Shown here in pieces: positions 52,772 to 64,000 of a DNA stretch of 64,000 bases. Within the stretch, counting starts at the first letter, position 1. Each line of letters opens with the position of its first letter. The stretch is from the NCBI GenBank assembly GCA_017562135.1, contig QEYB01000956.1, positions 1-64,000 of the forward strand, read 5' to 3'. The notes under the pieces were generated by a model. It worked only from the letters and a program-made list of their open reading frames with translations. It did not search any database and had not been told where the DNA came from. The translations under genes and the position numbers were made by a program. This stretch comes from Dipylidium caninum (lineage: Eukaryota; Platyhelminthes; Cestoda; Cyclophyllidea; Dipylidiidae).

Positions 52772-54156
52772 TTTGCCGGGTACGAATATATAAAAGACCG
52801 GTTTTGTTGGCTAATACGTTTTCCGATTAATTTAAACAATGACATTTTACATGTTTATTTGAATATTTGCTTTCTACCACGATTAATTAATACAAAAAAT
52901 AAAAATTATAAAAAATTTGGCAAAGAAAAGGCCTTTAGGTTAGTGTATGAGAAGGACGAAGTAAATCGACGCCCAGATTATATTGCGAATTAGTGGGACA
53001 TTTGTTACAAATTGAGTCTTTTTAACGCTTGTGGCTTCTAATGGTTTATGCAAAAAAGTTCATTGGCATTCACTTATTTCAGACATTTGCACCCTTTAAA
53101 TAACAGGGGAAACATTTATGTCAAAATAATTAGCAAAATGACCAAATTTAGAGACTATATAGCAAATTCGTTCTACCAGCAGTCTCTACACTTTAGTACA
53201 CCTCCTCCCAACGGCTGTATCTGAAAGGCTAATGAGGGCAAGAAGCTCAGCTTTCTTATTTATTGGTTTTAAGGGTGCTTTCAAATCAGATACAAGCTCA
53301 TTTATTCGCAACAACAGCCTGGAATAGTCAGATGGCGCAGACCTTATCTTAAGCATTTGTAAGACGTACACATCGCGAACTCACCATTTACAGCATGTTC
53401 GTCGACTTCGTACTTGCCATATATATACCTCTACACGAGTAAAACTAACGTCGTGGTACCCACTGGAGTTGCTTCCCTTATTCTCTATATATATGATCAA
53501 CAAATGTCCTTGGTTGATATCTGTTCTGACATTTGCAATTCTCGAGAAGGCTTGATTATCACTAAGTCAAAAAATCAAAAAACATGATTTGTCTGCAATA
53601 GTTGCTTCTACCATGCCCACGTGTTGCCAACGAACTAATTTTAATCCCATTAACGTTCTATAGTTTTGAAAAGCGACTTATCAGCTTTTGTTCCTATCGT
53701 CGAAGCCAATTCCCTTCCTCATTATTACATGCGTGTTTGCAGTCCGAGTTGCGATGCTTTTATTTATAAATTCCCTTCCTTAAAAACTAATTAAAAGAGC
53801 GGTTATTGGACTTAGGCTTGGTTATACAACGTTTGAGTTGATACGGGTGTATTAATTTTGAGCTCTACTCACATACTGTTCTTTGTGATATTGCTCTTAA
53901 TCTAAATCACGCTAGAGCCCAGTTGCGCTCGTCCGTGAAACTGAAATGTAAAACCAAATAAGACTATCTGTGATAAACGGATTTTTAAGTAATGTATCTT
54001 ATATACCTTCACTTAGTTTTACCGAATTTCTTTAAACACCGACTCCTTTGAAGTCCGTGTTGTAATCTTAATTTGATCGTTCAGTTTGTGTTGCTGTTTC
54101 GTGCTTGATTGTTTTCACAGTCATTCATTCATTTTAAGCTTCTTCTGGTGTTCGAA
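52772..54156. other. Divergent spacer between MCM7 and Piezo
   Basis: About 1.4 kb of AT-rich DNA that should hold both promoters. No TATA box or other defined element can be called with confidence. It contains one small minus-strand open frame described separately. Confidence 0.45.
53186..53353 (-). CDS. Possible small open frame, 55-56 residues
   Basis: From an ATG at 53353 the minus strand is open for about 55 residues, giving a basic, helical peptide ('SRLLLRINELVSDLKAPL', 'INKKAELLALISLSDTA'). It has no signal peptide or membrane helix. Composition looks more protein-like than its AT-rich surroundings, but I do not recognise it. It could be a small gene, the last exon of a larger one, or chance. 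Confidence 0.3.
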   Translation of the reverse strand, partial: LKIRSAPSDYSRLLLRINELVSDLKAPLKPINKKAELLALISLSDTAVGRRCTKV

Positions 54157-57100
54157 ATGGCTAAATTGTCTTATGAAGTTATCATTCTACGCGCCCTTAT
54201 CCCATTTGGACTGTTCTTCGGTAATGTTGTCGTACATTTGTTAACCTTACAGCTTCAACGATCCGTTACAATCTATTTTCCTTCATTTATTTCCTTTTGT
54301 TTTTGGGATCACCTTTTCTCAGACCTCAGGACTTCGATAGAGGAGGTTTGCTCATCCCTACCATTTTTGCCAACCTTTAGGTTCCCTCAAACCCTACCTT
54401 ATTCTGTTGGCTTTAACAAGTTCTCTATTTACCATTTCCCACCCTCTGCTATATCTAATACTGTCAATCAAACCGTCTTTCAACGACCTTTTTTCAAATT
54501 GTAAGTACTGCACTTAATCTAACGTTTCTATAGGCACTTCTAAATCCGCTATTGCCTCAGTTGTGGGTGTTCAGCTGTGAGTTAGTATAATTTATAACAT
54601 ATCTTCTTCTTAGACTCAACATGGAGGTCTATCGTGCGATGCGTCTAGTTGTAGCTGACCCTTTAGTTCTACTCATCTCAATAATTGTTCTCGTCTACCG
54701 TTCCCGCCGAGGGCGGCGTCCAAGACAAGTCAGTGAGCATTTCCCTTGTATGTGGGTTGATGAAGATAGCGCCCATTCCAGCATTCAAGGCGCTGCGCTT
54801 ACAGATGTTTCTACAGGCTTTGTACCCGTCGAAAGGGTCTCTGGAGATCTAACATCTCGATCTGTCCCCACTGTGGGATTTTCGAAAATATGGATGCTTA
54901 ACCTCCTAACTGTGGTACTTGTAGCGGCTGCCGGCGTTGTAGTCCCGTCCCTTCTCTCTGCTTTCTATCTGCTCAGTTTCTACGTCACTTGTACTTACTG
55001 GTCATCCTGCAAGATTGTGTGCCATCGCAAACTCGCCTGGGTTCGAATTGTTCTCCTTATTTACAGCGCTCTACATCTCGGCCTCTTCTACCTCTATCAA
55101 TTCGCGTATGCACAAAGCCTTCTAGAAGATGGTTCTTTCGTTGCGAGGTACATTCGTGTTTATTTTGCCAAGGCTCGTAATTTCAGGCTCCTGGGTCTTA
55201 ATTACCTCCTGCGGGCAGATTGCACTCGACCAGGCGAAGTGATATTTCCTTCTAACAAGCCCCTAGTCGTTTATTTCGCTCCAATTGCAACGTTATTTGT
55301 ATATTTGTCAGTCGCAGCTGAAAGCATAACTGCTAATGACACCAGGTTCCATGGTGGCATGACCAAATGGGTATGACTCTTATTTTCCTCTTAACTTTTA
55401 GATTTTACTGAGGAATTTGAATCTATCTGGAGTAACACACCGACACTCATTATTACAGCGACAGGTAAAGTAGATGATGTGTTTACTCTTCTTATTCTTT
55501 TCGCTTGTGGTTTCAGCATGATGTGGATGACAGACATCAACAGAAGACATCGACGAGCTTGGATGAGCCTCTGCTTTTAGACACTGCTCAAAACTCGGGA
55601 GTGGACGTGGTAGCGGACCCGCAATTAGAAGTCGATCGATCAAATGCTAATCAAGCTCTTACCGATTTAGATGTTGCAAAAACCACAGACACTACCGTAA
55701 GATTGTTTGTTTTCTGGCTACTATTACAAATGTGTTAAATGTTTTATCTTTATGAACCACTGCGACAACAGCGGTTTCCCGATGCTTGCTTGATGGACTA
55801 CTTTTTTGTACTAAATGACGTTTGTTCTTCTATACTTAACGCCTTCATAGGTTAAAAACATCCCCTATCAAGGGTTAACATTTTAAATTTGAGCATTCGA
55901 TTTCGTCGACACCTTATATTGTTGAATTCGAATTAAACATCGTGATCATTTGTAGCTTCTTAAGACGTAGGAAGCAACTTCATCATAAGGCAGTCATATT
56001 TCGTTACAGGCTAGTTATAGCTAATTTTCAGGTCTTTAATTTGGTTTAATTGATCACTACTATTCACTTTTTATTCATGAGGGTTGTCATAGTGGCTGAT
56101 CCTTTTCATTTATTTATTAAGCGTATTTTAATATCCAAATCCTCAAGACGATGCTTCTTTTAGGCTCCCGGGCAAACCGAAGAGTCGGAAGATGTAATAA
56201 CCTTGAGACCCATGACCGGACATCTTGCAAGGCTTGGTGGATGCACCGATTGCTCTCAGCCCGTCTACAAAGTCTTTCCTTTCATGGTGGCCAGTCGTTT
56301 CCGCAACCGGGATGGAGACGTTATCGTTGATGATAACGTCAACTTCTTCTCACCTCTCACTCAGCGTCCACTCCTTCTTAGCTTTCTCAACTCAGCCATT
56401 CGTAACAGCTACATTTTAACATTCATTGCAATGATGGTTAGTTGTTTCTTTTTGAGGTTCTAATTAATTAAGTGAATTTGTGTGTTAATTGACAAAAGTC
56501 GATATATTACCATTCATTTCAATAACTAGGAAAGTTGAGAATAAATTTTTATTAGCATTACCGAATTATTCGGGAAGAGTCTATGTACCAATTTTTAGTA
56601 GCATGAAATAAGTGTAGAATGCAGTATACATGCAAATTTTTGATCAATGTTTTTTTCGTAACTTACTAACAAGTATAATCGGTACGACTAATTGCAATGC
56701 CACCATGGTGACTTCCTACGGTGAAACCGATTAATTATAATTCTATTTAGGCGTGGAGCGTAATCTTCCGCAGCTGGCTATCCTTTATTCTCCTCCTTTC
56801 TGCATGCATTCTGTGGATCCTGCCAAACTCAAGGTTGGCCTGTCTCTACTGCAGCCCTCTAATCGTCGCCTACGGCATGTGCATCATCCTTCTCCAGTAC
56901 ATATACTGCTTCGATCTCACAGAAGCCGAACTTCCCACATACCTTTTCGACAAAAATTTAAATTTAACGGAAATTGGCCTGCACCGTTGGCCTATTCCGG
57001 TGTGGTCTCTTTCTCTCCAAGTAAGCCTCTAATAGTTCGCAGACAAGTCTGGTTTTGTCAGTTTTCATCGTCATTTCACCCAGCTGCCTTGTTTCGTAAT

Positions 57101-60100
57101 TAAGTCCCATTCACCACTCATGGATTTCTCGTGGACATACCGTAGTCGATTTCACTCCTTACGCTACACATGATATTTTTATCTCGAAAATTACGCATCT
57201 ACATTGACCTTTGTGCGTTTTTACTGCTGTTGGATGTGAACTCTTAAAAACATACACCGAGAACAAAGTCAATTCCGAAGGGCATGTACTAGGTATGAAT
57301 TCCTACAACTGAGCTAATGGTGTAGTGTGAGAAATGTTTCGGTCACACTATTCTTTAGACCATGAAAAGATCAAAATATAATTGGTCACATACTAACTTG
57401 GGATTGTTTACGCTCGGGGTTACTTTTCTTTCCCTTTCTCTTGATACAGTTGGTCTTCCTAATCTTTTTCTGGCTCAATTTACGTCTCTTCGTGTTGGAA
57501 TGGTCATCATCAAATACATCCCTTTCGTCCAACCGCCATTTTCTTATTCGTCCGGAGTTCAATACCGTTGCAGCCAATGTTACAGACAGCACTACTACTT
57601 GCGGGGTAACCACTATTAACATGAATGAGGCTCAACTTCAAAATGATGAAATTGATGGTTCTCCGACAGTTGTTGCCGCCGCTACTTCCAGCAATTATGG
57701 AGGCATTGCGGTGGTAGACAATTTGCAGTACCGCAAATTTAGTAAGTTGTTTGTGTACTGTGGTCACGGTCCAAAATACTCGGAATTGGTGAAAATATAA
57801 CTATCTTGTTGGCTTTACCTTTTCAAAATATAATTGTAGGTCATTTTTTACGCCTTAACTTTAGACAGATCCAGATAATACTTTGAGTGTAATAGCTTTC
57901 ACATTTTCATTGTCCTTTCGCCAATGATATTTGCCATTTTACTAACAAACAAAGTGTCTCTGAGATGCTTCGCAAACATATTGATTGTGGTGCTGCTGGG
58001 GGTGTAGTTTATGTATTGGTTTTGTGAAATGATTCTTTAAAATAAATATTTAAATATTGACAGGTTAAAGTATATATTTGGTAATAGATTCCTCAAATAG
58101 TATGGAATTCTCCCATTTTCGTAATAGTTGTCTTGTAGCGTTATGTACTTGACATTATTCTCAAAACGCCGTTAGAATACCGTTTTATTCCAGCTTAATT
58201 CAGCGTATTTAATGCTACATTTGACATCTATATCTTGCTCTAGCGTGTTTTATCTACCACTGATGGTACTTCCTATGGAAACCAAAAACAATGCAACAAT
58301 AGTGTTTGCTTTGGTATATGCATTGTTTATTGGCAACAATGACATTGGTAGATAGGTGTGAACACACGTAAACTTTAGTACTACAGGCTTAATACTTTTA
58401 TTTGTCCAAGATCTATAATTCCGGCAACTATCTTGTCTTCGCCAGATCATAATTTACCATTTTTCGAAAAAGGCTATCGGTTCATCATACTCGAGTTAGT
58501 ATGCTTGCTCAAGTTGCTCCTAAAAGTATGCCTTGTTTTCTACCATATCCTAATTCTCTAAAATATGCCTCTTCGAAGCTGTGCCTTCTTGATAAGATTT
58601 GGAGGTTTAACAACGTTCCTTGTAGTAGAGACATTGAGAATGGTTTGTATTTTTAGTTCACGTCTTATTAGATGTCTCACTTTTAAGCTGTCTAGTCCTT
58701 TACCAGTTGATCAACTCTAATTTTTCTCATTTGTTTACTATCCCCACCAAATGTGTACTTTTTTTCTTCTCTATCACCAGTTCTGTATTCACTTAGTAGT
58801 ATTGTTCGATCAAACTGGTCTCTTTCATTACACTCTCCTTTGGCCTTAAATGCATCATTCGATGCAGGTTTTACCTGAGTCGTCTTGTCTTTAGCTTCCT
58901 TCCTCCATCACCTGTGTGTACGCTATTGGATTGCCCTGTGCTGTCTAACCATGCTTCTCTTCTCCCTGCGTCATCCTGTCGTCATCTTTCGGGTGGTGTA
59001 TATGGTCCTTCTACTCTACTTCTTCACTGTTTTCATGGTAAGTTATTTCTGTCGTCTATAATCTGAGTTGACGGTGTTCTTGTCAGTTCGGTGGTCGTTA
59101 GTTACTCTTCTTCTGTGTCACAGCGCACATATTTATTCAATTTGAAGATCTAGACTTTGTATTTCGATATAATTCATTGATGCTAAGGTATTTCTTGTCT
59201 TTACATCATCATCAATTTCGTCACTATTTCAAATTCCACCTATCTACATATTTTGAGAAAACTTTAATTAGTTTATTCGACATTTCAAAATGACCCAGTG
59301 ATTTTATTTTTCGCTTCTTTAGTAGCAGCGTTATTTGTGTTTGAAAACATGACTTCTATTAAACCCTCTAATAAAACTCTTCGTGCACTCTTAGCACAGA
59401 AAGGTGGATAAGAGTTAGTAAATGAATAAAGAACCAAAATGGTTAAGTTTGGTCTTGACCTGTGATTCCTTTTCTCCCATGATAATATTGGCCCAACTGC
59501 CCCTAAACATGGTTCAGAATACTGCTATTAATTATTCTAATTTTAATTTGTTCTTTTTTTTTACGCTAGCAAACAAATCGAGTCTTTTTATCAACAGAGA
59601 GTCTATCAACTTTAAGGTGCTAATTGTTCAAGGAGATATTTGCAGTGTTCTTTCGCCAATTGATTTAAGTCTTTTTTTGCGCAAGGAAGCACCTGTGCAT
59701 TTTTATATGGGATATGAAGAATTTATGTTGAGATGTATTAAAATGGATATTTAAAACAAAGATGACCTGAGATATATCCATGACATCGCACTACGGTACA
59801 TTTTATAACAAAGAATGACTCGACTTTACTCAAGAACATCATTTAGGGTTTTATGATGATATAGCGGTCAATAGAGTTATTAAATAACGGGAAAAAGATT
59901 GGAATGAGTATCGGGCTATAATCTCTTGGAAATCAATAGTCCGGAAGTTTTAAATACTACTTATTTTATTTACATTCAATAGTATTCGTGTTTACCCAAC
60001 ATGTCCAATGGGCCTCTGTCTATTTATTAGAACCCCGTCTTAAAAACTGCAAAAGAGACCTTATATTTGTCAGACTTTACGGTTGGGTACGTTTTTTTTT

Positions 60101-63100
60101 TTGAAGTCTTGCTTCTGACGCTGAGGTTGATTCAATTGTACCCAAATAATGCTCAAGTGGTATGATTGAAACTATTGAAATGTATTTTATTTCTACCCCA
60201 AACCCACAAATACTCCCTTTGTTTAGGCTGCCATCTATTTCAACCCTTGATTATGTGAGGGACTTTCTCAACAACATTATGAATTAGGAATCGCGGGAAC
60301 CTCAGCTAATTTTGTCTTATTCGGCCACATCTTCATGCGGAGATTCATCACTGTTGTTTATTTCAAACGTAAACATCATAAACTAATAAGTAAGATTAAA
60401 ATTACATTTCAGTGAATCCAAGACGTTTTATCAATGTTTATTGTGACATTAACAAACATATACCTCGTGCGCCAGTTATGATAAACCATACGCAGACTTT
60501 GGGAGGGATTTATTTAGATTAATTCTTATAGTACGCACTGTAATTACGTTAAATTTTTATTACTTTTAATTTGAGTTAAATAAAATTTAACAGTGGAAAC
60601 AGTGTCAGTTTATGAGACAATAAGTCCATAACTCATAATCCTAGATAACATTTTATTTTTAGTATTCGATCTGGTTATCTATCTCCCTCCATTTCAGTGC
60701 GAACTCGATAGTGAGAAATCGTTTCTCTTCACTTAAATCCGAAGACATTTCAGACTTCTCCCCTTCTTTTTCCATCTTAGAAAAGCGCCATGTTGACCAT
60801 TCGTTGTATGAAATCTTACCTCAAGAGTGGTCAATCTGGTTTGGCTGAAATTGACCGATTGCATACTAACTGAACTGCAATCGCCGTCATTTCTTACGAT
60901 CTATCATGTAGCAGGTGCTTTTCTAAAATTGCAATGAAATGGAGCTATTTTAAATCTCGAGTATTGTCTGTGTGGGTATTATTTAACTCCAGTATCTGGT
61001 GTCTATTTCCTTCGGCTACCCTTAATTCGAGAAGAAGATTCCTGATCCCATTCTTTAGGCATTTAGTGCGAGGTCGTAAACTTTTTATTTTTAGTGCCGG
61101 ACAGGAAATGCTTCTTATAATAGAAACCCCTCATTGTTCTGATGCCGTCTCAGTTACTGAGATGTGTGTGTTAAAAGTGGGCGTGGCCTGGCTGGTCTCT
61201 TTTTGTATTCAATTACTTTATATGCATTCATTCGTGGAAATCTTAGCTTATCGCCCCGCCCTAGAAAAAGTGGTAGGACTTATTGGTAATCTAGGTAGCT
61301 AGCTTGAAACAACGCCTAAAGAAACGAAGATATAATTCAAAAAGGTAACATTTATGATTTTTGTTTTCAATACAATAAAAATATCGACCAACTTCAATGC
61401 TATGTTTAAACCAGCAAAATAGAAAAGTATCTGACTTCTTGAGCTTTGAGACTTTCAAATTGAAGTAATGAAAACGCGCAAATCGTTATTGTAATTTATT
61501 AGGAAAGTGCATTTTCCCAATCATAACATTCACCCTCGACGTGCATTTTAGAGATTCCATGAAATTTCAGACAGTATATTTGAATCGCATATTTTTAGAT
61601 CTTTGTGCACTGATTGATTTTAATCATATTCTTTTCATCGTTCGTTCCTTACATTCAACACTTCTCGTGTACTATTGGGCACATGAGCAACTTTTTTAGA
61701 ATTAAGGTACATATCAGGTTTTACGGCCCATTAAATAACTTCCTCTAAGTTTCTTCTTATGCCACGTTACTCATTTTCCTCATATCTTAAGGTTAGTTAC
61801 CGATTCTGGCGCAAACAGATGCCAACTTTTTGGTGGATATATGTTATCTACTCCATCGCTGTGCTCCTCTGTACCTACACATACCAGTTCACTTTCTTCC
61901 CCTACTACTGGCAAAACGGTACTGGACTGAGTCCACAATTGTAAGCTTAGGCCTATTTTTTTACCAATTAGCCTTTTCGACTCTTTGAGTATCTTGTGTG
62001 ACTGCTGCAGGTTAAAGGCCATTGGTTTGGAACAATTCGATAGCGCGGAACTTTTCGATCGGCTCATGATGCCTGTCGCATTTATGGTAGTTATTATCCT
62101 TCAAATGCACTACTTCCACAAGCCATTTCTCCAAATATCTTCCCTGGAACGATATCGGTATGTTTCTTCTCATCCTCTTCTTTTGACTTAGTTACTTTCT
62201 CCAGGCATCTTAATGAACAGGCTCATACGTGTATAAATCCGGCCACATCATATTCTTCGCCTCAAAATCAAGCTGAATCGTTGGAAACGCAGTCAAGTAC
62301 TGAATTCCCGTCTCTCTTCTATACTTTCCCTGTTTAGATTTTATCGAGGACTTTCACTCCATCTTCAACCTTATGGCCTCATCCATCTATCGATTCATTA
62401 AGACCTCCCAAACGGTAGCTTGGAGATTCGCTGAGGTGCATTGGATCAAAGTCGTCTGTCTTCTCGTCATGATTTCTGTCATAAAGGAAGTGCGTTCTTC
62501 ATTTTGTCTTCAAACTGACTCATGATTTAATGTATAATAATGAAAGATTTATTATGTTCTGCATTATGGCTGAGCAGAAGCGACTTCTTTCTCCAACTTA
62601 TTTTGTCTAAAACAAGGAATGGTGTGGTACAAACTTTTGTTACGTTAAGTTTATAAATTGTTCAAATTTATAGCAGAATTTTAAACAACAGACACCTGAT
62701 CCGAAAACAAAAAGCGACCCTTTGCAAGTAACATTTGGAGTCATAGGGTAGTTTGTGGATTTGACCGTAATAGGTACTTTGATCTGTCGCAGAGTAATTA
62801 ATCGTTTTAGAGAAATGCATTGAAATCAATCTTCTCTTTCTTACCTGAAATCTGTCAAGATGTGTGTGAATTTATCTTATATGGCAACTAATGATGAATA
62901 TATATGGCAACTAATGATGAATATAACTCCCTTTCTTGCAGGTAACCATCACAAATATCATTCCAGTGATCATCGTGACAGTGTGCTTCCCTTTCCCCTA
63001 CCTCCATGGTTTTCTTGTTACCTTCATCTTCTGCTTCACCGGTCTTCAAATCGTTATGAAAATGCTCTTCCAGCTGGACATCGTCTCCGATGTCGACTAT

Positions 63101-63287
63101 GCCAATGTCATCGCATCTGGAGCTCCTAATAATCCTGCTCAACCAAAATCAAGCGTAAGTCGGCGAGAAAAAATTGTTGATTCTGTCTATTCTTTGTTCC
63201 ATCTTGTAGATCACCTCCCTACTTCCTAACGGAACGGGCAAGTGGATTGGATTGGACGTGGTTGAAGACTTTCCTCGATACATCAGA
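54157..63287 (+). CDS. PIEZO: Piezo mechanosensitive ion channel, N-terminal part
   Basis: Piezo proteins are very large plasma-membrane cation channels opened by membrane tension. Eighteen exons with fully matching phases: 54157-54220, 54253-54345, 54381-54500, 54534-54576, 54614-55147, 55187-55370, 55402-55464, 55517-55696, 56164-56436, 56751-57020, 57450-57741, 58895-59037, 61792-61940, 62011-62157, 62205-62296, 62338-62489, 62942-63154 and 63210-63287: 1,030 residues, and the gene continues past the window. The peptide follows the family from the start: 'IRYNLFSFIYFLLFLGSP', 'AMRLVVADPLVLL', 'YLYQFAYAQSLL', 'LLGLNYLLR', 'LYCSPLIVAYGMCIILLQYI', 'DLTEAELP', 'VSYRFWRKQMPTFWWIYVIY', 'CTYTYQF'. 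It is made of repeated membrane-helix groups; the pore, which lies at the C-terminus, is outside. The first four introns are only 32-37 bases, while introns 11 and 12 are about 1.15 and 2.75 kb. Confidence 0.93.
57742..58894. other. Piezo intron 11
   Basis: AT-rich sequence between two Piezo exons whose phases (1 and 2+0) fit. No nested gene is apparent. Confidence 0.7.
59038..61791. other. Piezo intron 12, about 2.75 kb
   Basis: AT-rich. It contains plus-strand open frames at 59,422-59,754 and 60,934-61,302 with hydrophobic stretches, but no splice sites or Piezo likeness supports them. Confidence 0.65.
62879..62924. repeat. 23-base tandem duplication upstream of a Piezo acceptor
   Basis: Two adjacent copies of the unit 'atatggcaactaatgatgaa' plus three bases, ending 17 bases before the acceptor of the exon at 62,942. 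Each copy holds 'actaatga', which resembles a branch-point sequence. Confidence 0.8.
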
Positions 63288-64000
63288 GTTAGTGAGATTT
63301 CCAGATTCTACTTTTGTTTCTTGTCGTATAGTTTGTTCCATTCAAGTTAGATGTTTGCAAAGCTTCGTAGTCCCGTATGCCAAATGAAGTCTAATCGATG
63401 GTGTCTTAATCTTCGATATTCGCACTCTAATACTGTTGTTTTATTGATGTCAAACAGAGTTCATTTAGCGTAAACTTGGGGACTCATGCTGCAATTCTGC
63501 CAATTCTGCATGATTTTCTTAGTTTATACTCACTGTTTACACGGACAATCTGTTATTGCCGAAATTATTAGGCGCGTTGAATATAAGTAAAAAACGAAAA
63601 GCGCAATTTTCGCAGTAATTATCATTTTCAATCAAAATAGTTGCCATTTGTATGTCACTTTCGCCAACGATGTGGCAGGTCATATTCTACTTTTTGGAGA
63701 AAATCTTTGTTTTTGACTTTAGTAATGACTCATTTTAGTTATTATTTTTTTTCTTAAAATTATTTCGCACTTACGAAAGCGGTAGTCATCGGCCGATGGA
63801 GTATCGGGTGAATGTGGAAGATATAGCAAGATTTCTCGTGTATGACATCCATTTCACGGCAGAGGACCCCGCCGTTTTTATGTTTTGGCCTGGTTGTAGG
63901 AGGAATAATGGGTTACCAGGAGGGGTATTCCACCATATCGTTGCCGCAATTTTATCCTGATGAAATTTCCACTTTAGGGGTGTATCTTTGTCTACCCTTT
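63288..64000. other. Piezo intron 18, unfinished at the window edge
   Basis: No further Piezo exon could be recognised before the right edge, so this is taken as intron. The region shows no other feature. Confidence 0.5.

Noticed and set aside
60934..61302. Hydrophobic 122-residue open frame between Piezo exons
   Set aside because: Neighbouring Piezo exons join in phase without it, it does not resemble the missing part of Piezo, and no splice sites frame it.

Overview
The window is animal nuclear DNA. Its genes are split into many exons with GT-AG introns, several only 32-45 bases long, and its proteins are animal ones (Polyhomeotic, CFAP47, mitochondrial NFS1, MCM7, Piezo). The mix of very short introns with kilobase introns, a ciliary/flagellar gene, and AT-rich spacers suggests a flatworm, perhaps a tapeworm; that is inference, because no species marker is present. 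Exon borders below were worked out by hand from splice motifs and reading-frame phase, so those with matching phases are solid and those marked approximate are not.

Layout. (1) 9-13,367: a polyhomeotic-like gene on the minus strand (2,256-9,786) flanked by the two arms of a large inverted repeat (9-2,917 and 10,573-13,367). Its last exon, which carries the SAM domain, lies inside the repeat: the copy in place is broken by frameshifts, while the intact copy lies on the opposite strand upstream of the gene. (2) 13,901-29,165: a nearly complete CFAP47 gene on the plus strand with ASH/MSP-type beta domains and a calponin-homology domain. (3) 29,429-32,675: an unrecognised secreted/membrane protein gene on the plus strand. 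(4) 32,869-35,919: NFS1 cysteine desulfurase on the minus strand, N-terminal exon(s) not found. (5) 38,625-42,281: two exons of a Ser/Pro-rich basic protein on the plus strand, possibly SLAIN-like. (6) 42,282-49,153: gene-poor, with a fold-back element at 46,665-48,489. (7) 49,154-52,771: a complete MCM7 gene on the minus strand, 9 exons. (8) 54,157 to the right edge: the first 18 exons of a Piezo channel on the plus strand, continuing outside the window.

The genes are not a functional cluster. They cover Polycomb repression, sperm/cilia axoneme structure, iron-sulfur cluster assembly, DNA replication and mechanosensation. The neighbourhood is uneven: the CFAP47, unknown and NFS1 genes are packed within a few hundred bases of each other, while Piezo has introns over 2 kb. 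The point most worth checking is the inverted repeat that holds the Polyhomeotic SAM exon. In the exon, every difference between the two copies that I saw is a small insertion or deletion, which points to sequence or assembly error as much as to biology.
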